DNA from: Microlunatus phosphovorus NM-1
Lineage (GTDB): Bacteria; Actinomycetota; Actinomycetes; Propionibacteriales; Propionibacteriaceae
Reading direction: 5' to 3'
Assembly: GCF_000270245.1 (NCBI RefSeq)
Contig: NC_015635.1
Coordinates: 1,984,001-2,048,000 of the forward strand
Length of the DNA stretch: 64,000 nt
Under the pieces are notes generated by a model. The model was given only the letters and a program-made list of their open reading frames with translations, made no database searches and was not told where the DNA came from. Positions 60,387 through 64,000 of the stretch are shown here, one piece after another. Position numbers and translations under genes: made by a program. The first letter of the stretch is position 1; every line of letters begins with the position of its first letter.

Positions 60387-62429
60387 ATGGACCACCTGCC
60401 CCTCTACCAGCAGTTGGTATGGAATGCACTACGTCAAGACGGTGCCGTCTCCATCGGTGACAGCCTGATCGTTGATGGCGTCATGTGCGGAATGGTCAAA
60501 GACGGCCGGATCGTCCTCTTGTTCGACGAGAACCGCGCGGGGGAGTTGGTCGCGCAGAACCTCGGAACGATCTATCAGGGAAACAACACCCGAACCTGGC
60601 TGGTGGTCGATCCCGATGTGGACGAGGCAACCTTCCGCGAGTTGTTCAACGAGGCGACGGCGGACAGAAATGTCCCCAGGGCCGCCATAGCCACGTTCGT
60701 GCGGGAGGTCGCGATCGAGATTCGGAGTCTGCCGCAGTTGAGCAAGCCGGATTGGGACACCTACTCGATGGTGGCCGACGTCTCGGATGGCTTCGTCAAG
60801 GTCATGGCCTTCCGGTACAGCGAATCGGGACCGCCAGTGCCAACTGCCGCACCGGAGCACGACGAGCTGTTCTGGAATCTCCGCGCCAAGACCTTCGCGG
60901 CCAATGGGAGGCCGTGGGACGTGGTGTTGGTGAAGATCGGTCGAGACACCACCAACCTGCAGCTGACCTTTCTGTCCGGCCAGGACGCCGACCCGTGGCG
61001 AGTGGATCCGGAGAACACGGCCATGGCCCAGCTACCCGAGTCACTCCGGTTTCTCCCCGGGGAGCGCCCAGAACCGGACGACAATCCGCCCGCCAGCGTG
61101 GCTGACCTGACGCGGGTTATTGCAGCCGACGTCTTGGCGGTTGCGGAACTGGGCGACCCGATACCCGTGCACTTCAACGAGGATGTCAACCTCGTCATCG
61201 GCGATCGAACCACGACCACACCGCCCGCCGCCGCGTGGCCGGTGGTTTCCCGGCATCGGTACGCGGTGTGGGCGGGGAGGGCGGTCAACGGGGCGGCCGG
61301 TCTCCTCGTACGAGCGCGCGGCTCCGATCCGGAGACCAAGGCGATCACGTACGAGGCGATCGGGGTGGTCCGACTGAGCAGGGTCGACCGGCGTGCCGAC
61401 GGCGGCTATCAGGCCCGGGTGCAATCCATCCCGCTGCCGTCGGCCGATGACCTCGACGAGCTGATCAGTCGGGAGGACCTGGCGGAACTGCTGCGCCGAG
61501 CAGCGGACCGCGATCCCGCGGTCGTCAGTGGCTGGCGACGACCGGTGATGCGGGCGCCGCTGGAGGTAGCAGATCTGGCATTCGGTGACGTGGCGGAGGA
61601 CCTGTTGCGCCGGTTGCCGATGCCGTTGTCGAGGCGGATCGAGCTGATGATCCGCCCGGAGCACGTGCGATTCCAGAGCTTGCTCAACCAGCTCCGCGAG
61701 ATCGCCGACGGCACACCGCCGGAGTCGGAGACGGCACAGCGGCTCGATCGTCCGCTGATCGACCTGCCGCCCCACGGAATTCCTGTGCTCCCCAATGACA
61801 TCTGGCTGACACCCGGAAACGTGTCGACGATCACGGCCAGCGCCTTCATCTCCGACAAGGCACTGGCCGAAGGCTGGCTGGCGTTCACCGCCGACCTCAC
61901 CGTGGGACGCGCAGCGATGGCGACCCGACCGCTGCGGCGTTCCGACACCGTCAACGCCCGAGGGCTCTACGACCTGACGACCGACCAGATCCGGCCCGCG
62001 ATCGTGCGAGCGGTGCTACCCGGAGAGGCAGGCCGCTCGCTCGTCGAACTGGCTCCCGCCCCATCGGCGGCCGAGGCCGCCGGTCGGGGACTGCCCGAAC
62101 CGGCGGAGGAACGGGAGCAGCTCTCGACGTATCTCGAGCTTCTCCATCGCGCCCACGCACGTGACTCCCGGGTGGTCGGTACGGCGACCGGTTCGGCGTA
62201 CCGGCTGTGGCAGGCGAGCCGTTTCACCTCGTTGCGAGCGCTGATGTCCTGGCAGATCGGACAGCTCGGATTCGGTGCTCAGGCGGTGCTGGATCTGCAG
62301 GCGATCGCGTGGCCCGACCGGCTGCAGGCACTGACCCTGGTGTTGCGGGGAGTCGCGGACGGGCGCCCGCTGGAGACGGTGACAGCCGAAGCCGCCGGTA
62401 TCGCGGCAGCCGCATTGCAGCTCAGGTGA
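60387..62429 (+). CDS. Large hypothetical protein (680 residues)
   Basis: I do not recognise the family. The N-terminus (MDHLPLYQQLVWNALRQDGA, about 1-100) and the following block (DTYSMVADVSDGFVKVMAFR, about 120-210) have the alternating strands of small immunity-protein or YezG-like alpha/beta domains. The rest is a mix of strands (230-340) and an Arg/Leu-rich helical C-terminus (about 560-680). There are no signal peptide or transmembrane helices. The ATG at 60387 starts the first alpha helix of the first domain; the ribosome-binding site is weak. The gene stands alone on the plus strand. Confidence 0.72.
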   Translation: MDHLPLYQQLVWNALRQDGAVSIGDSLIVDGVMCGMVKDGRIVLLFDENRAGELVAQNLGTIYQGNNTRTWLVVDPDVDEATFRELFNEATADRNVPRAAIATFVREVAIEIRSLPQLSKPDWDTYSMVADVSDGFVKVMAFRYSESGPPVPTAAPEHDELFWNLRAKTFAANGRPWDVVLVKIGRDTTNLQLTFLSGQDADPWRVDPENTAMAQLPESLRFLPGERPEPDDNPPASVADLTRVIAADVLAVAELGDPIPVHFNEDVNLVIGDRTTTTPPAAAWPVVSRHRYAVWAGRAVNGAAGLLVRARGSDPETKAITYEAIGVVRLSRVDRRADGGYQARVQSIPLPSADDLDELISREDLAELLRRAADRDPAVVSGWRRPVMRAPLEVADLAFGDVAEDLLRRLPMPLSRRIELMIRPEHVRFQSLLNQLREIADGTPPESETAQRLDRPLIDLPPHGIPVLPNDIWLTPGNVSTITASAFISDKALAEGWLAFTADLTVGRAAMATRPLRRSDTVNARGLYDLTTDQIRPAIVRAVLPGEAGRSLVELAPAPSAAEAAGRGLPEPAEEREQLSTYLELLHRAHARDSRVVGTATGSAYRLWQASRFTSLRALMSWQIGQLGFGAQAVLDLQAIAWPDRLQALTLVLRGVADGRPLETVTAEAAGIAAAALQLR

Positions 62430-62470
62430 ACAGCAGCTGCCGACCCTGGACGTCAGTTCGCCAGCCGCTT

Positions 62471-63408
62471 CTATGAATGGATGTCGGAAGGTGACATCGA
62501 GGCCTGCTTCGAAGCGTCACCTCGTTCCGACGACACGATCTGTCGGACACCTGGGGCGATCTCCATGGCGAAGCGGCTGATCATGCTGGGATCGTCGGTG
62601 CCGAGGATGAAGGTGCTGATGCCGGCGGTCAGCGTCAGCTCGCAGAGTTCGCCGATCCACTGCTCGACGGGCCCGCTGAGAAATCCGGTACTGCGCGAAC
62701 AGATCTCCCCGGAGATGTTGTAGAGCCGGCGTACCTGCCTGGGGCTGCGTCCCGCGACGTCAGCCGCCCGGTGATCTGGGCCTGGGCGGCGCCGAGTCCC
62801 TCCGGCGGGAGATAGCTGCTGGAGGGAAGCCAGCCGTCCGCGGCCCGCCCGGTGAGTCGCAGCATCCGCGGCTGGTACGCGCCGAGCCAGATCTCCACGC
62901 GATGCGCCGGCGCGGGTCCGCGCTGGCCGTTGACCTGATAGCGCGCTCCGGTATGGGTGACAGGAGTTCCGGTCGAGGTGTCCCACAACTCACGCAGGAT
63001 GGCGATCGCCTCGGCGAGAGCGTCGACAGACTCGGCCGGGGTCTGGTGAGGAGCGCCCATGCCCTCGATCTCGTCGCGGAAGACGGCCGCCCCTGCGCCG
63101 AGCCCGAGGTCAAGGCGGCCACCACTGAGCAGATCGAGGCTGGCGCCGGCGCGGGCCAGCACGGCGGGTGGCCGAAGTGGCAGGTTGAGCACACAAGGCG
63201 CCAATCGGATCCGCGTGGTGGCCGCGGCGACACAGGACAGCAGGGTCCAGGTGTCGAGGAACTGCGGCAGGTACGGGTGATCTTGGAAGGCGATCAGGTC
63301 CAGCCCCACCTGCTCGGCCTGCTTGGCCAACGTCACGGATCGTCGGGGATCGCTGCTGGTCGGTGCCGGGAACGCACCGAACGTCAGCTTGTGTCCGTAG
63401 TCGGGCAT
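62471..63408 (-). pseudogene. LLM-class (F420-type) oxidoreductase, frameshifted
   Basis: The N-terminal frame (ATG 63408, AAAGGAGGTAGG upstream) reads LTFGAFPAPTSSDPRRSVTL, SGGRLDLGLGAGAA and VEIWLGAYQPRMLRLTGRAA, typical luciferase-like F420-dependent reductases. At about 62765 the frame breaks. The expected C-terminus, QVRRLYNISGEICSRSTGFL then STFILGTDDPSMISRFAMEI, continues in another frame to 62471. A one-base loss in a CGG(G)CTGAC context would explain it. It is either a recent pseudogene or a sequencing error. Confidence 0.82.
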
Positions 63409-63453
63409 GTTGCCTACCTCCTTTACGACGCGTCGGTCGAGGTGTCGGTTTCG

Positions 63454-63942
63454 TCAGTGGATCCCCGGCCCCGGTCGGGTCGGTGCGGCGCCGTCACTGC
63501 TCGGGCCGGTCTGCTCGAGGTGGTAATAGCGGTAATGACGGCTGACGTAGCGCCAGCCGTCCGTCGTTCGGGTCAGGACGTCGTCGTAGCGGGCGTAGTT
63601 GAAGTAGGCGCGGCCGCCGGTTTCGTCGATGGCGTGCTCGGAGACCGTCCAGGAGCTGGTGGCTCGATCTGAGTCGACAGCGACGACAGGGGCGTGCGGC
63701 ATCTGCACGAAGAAGCTCCACGTCGACCGCAGACTGGCCCGGGTGCCGGCGATGGCGTCGACGCCTTCGATGTGCAGGTTCATCTGTTCGTCGATGACCC
63801 AGACCCCGTCGTCCGTCCACAGCTCGCGGAAGGCTGCGCCGTCGTCCCGGTTGCAGGCGTCTGCGAACCGGTAGCCCAGATCACGGATGTCTTGCTCGTC
63901 GCGGAGTCTCGTCAGGCTTGGTGCACTGCGTACGTCTGTCAT
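63454..63942 (-). CDS. SnoaL-like (NTF2-fold) protein
   Basis: 162 residues: DEQDIRDLGYRFADACNRDD is the opening helix, FRELWTDDGVWVIDEQ and SWTVSEHAIDETGGRAYFNY the strands, and GWRYVSRHYRYYHLE the end of the cone-shaped NTF2 fold (SnoaL_4). Such proteins act as isomerases, cyclases, dehydratases or ligand binders. AGGAG precedes the ATG. It lies upstream of the LLM oxidoreductase on the same strand and probably forms an operon with it. Confidence 0.85.
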   Translation of the reverse strand: MTDVRSAPSLTRLRDEQDIRDLGYRFADACNRDDGAAFRELWTDDGVWVIDEQMNLHIEGVDAIAGTRASLRSTWSFFVQMPHAPVVAVDSDRATSSWTVSEHAIDETGGRAYFNYARYDDVLTRTTDGWRYVSRHYRYYHLEQTGPSSDGAAPTRPGPGIH

Positions 63943-64000
63943 GGCTGTTCTTCTCCTTTGGTATGTGCTGGCCCTCTGGGGTGCGCTGGATTCTCTGGGG

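Noticed and set aside
1-64000. CRISPR arrays or large tandem repeats
   Set aside because: I saw no regularly spaced direct repeats; the repeats present are att cores, IS ends and IS copies.

Overview
The window is high-GC DNA with frequent GTG and TTG starts, 4-base start/stop overlaps and actinobacterial families (LAL-type LuxR regulators, F420-type LLM oxidoreductase, SRPBCC and VOC proteins). It fits an actinobacterium, perhaps of the Propionibacteriales; I cannot name the species from sequence alone. It has a conserved left flank (1-6214), a mobile and decayed middle (about 6215-46424) and a more ordinary right flank (46425-64000).

Left flank (1-6214). A minus-strand operon encodes a PhnS-like binding protein, two permeases, an ATPase and the start of an alkaline-phosphatase-superfamily hydrolase. 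A HAD hydrolase is divergent from it and a PhnF-like GntR regulator is convergent with the HAD gene. Two sites resembling the PhnF operator lie in the divergent promoter, so this is probably an aminoethylphosphonate or similar organophosphonate uptake and use locus. tRNA-Gln(CTG) and tRNA-Glu(CTC) follow.

Mobile middle. tRNA-Glu is an integration hotspot: its 3' 45 bases recur at 43021 (exact), 45174 (one mismatch) and 46384 (degenerate). Three tyrosine-integrase 3' ends (one intact gene, two relics) show repeated integration. The cargo next to the tRNA is a two-gene unit: a membrane-anchored 152-residue protein translationally coupled to a 1004-residue helical protein ending in an aminoglycoside-phosphotransferase/kinase-like domain. 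I do not recognise it; it is my best candidate for an undescribed, possibly defensive, system. Next comes an excisionase/integrase module broken by an IS3 element with a perfect 3-base target duplication. Then comes a nine-gene block: a coupled phosphotransferase-HIT-methyltransferase-nucleotidyltransferase operon, two more methyltransferases, a GT2 glycosyltransferase, another nucleotidyltransferase and a small P-loop kinase. Further right are an IS1380 element carrying an IS4 element, a nuoF relic, surface-sugar genes of lower GC and an IS1634 element inside a relic transposon.

The most striking structure is a five-level nest at 32248-42127. An ISAs1 transposase gene is split by an antisense group II intron. 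The intron is split between its reverse transcriptase and domain V by a TGT...ACA transposon (DUF6431-like protein, DDE transposase, AAA ATPase). That transposon's transposase and right end carry two apparently identical inverted IS3 copies. Each inner insertion has a target duplication or a clean exon junction, so the order of events can be read. An AbiEi/AbiEii-type toxin-antitoxin pair sits alone between two tRNA-Glu att copies.

Right flank (46425-64000). This holds an exported alpha/beta hydrolase, a tannase-family esterase, intact and truncated VOC genes, a truncated ltrA, two large LAL regulators flanking a small membrane protein, two SRPBCC proteins, another alpha/beta hydrolase, an unrecognised 680-residue protein, a frameshifted LLM oxidoreductase and a SnoaL-like protein. 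It looks like a catabolic and regulatory region with several decaying genes.
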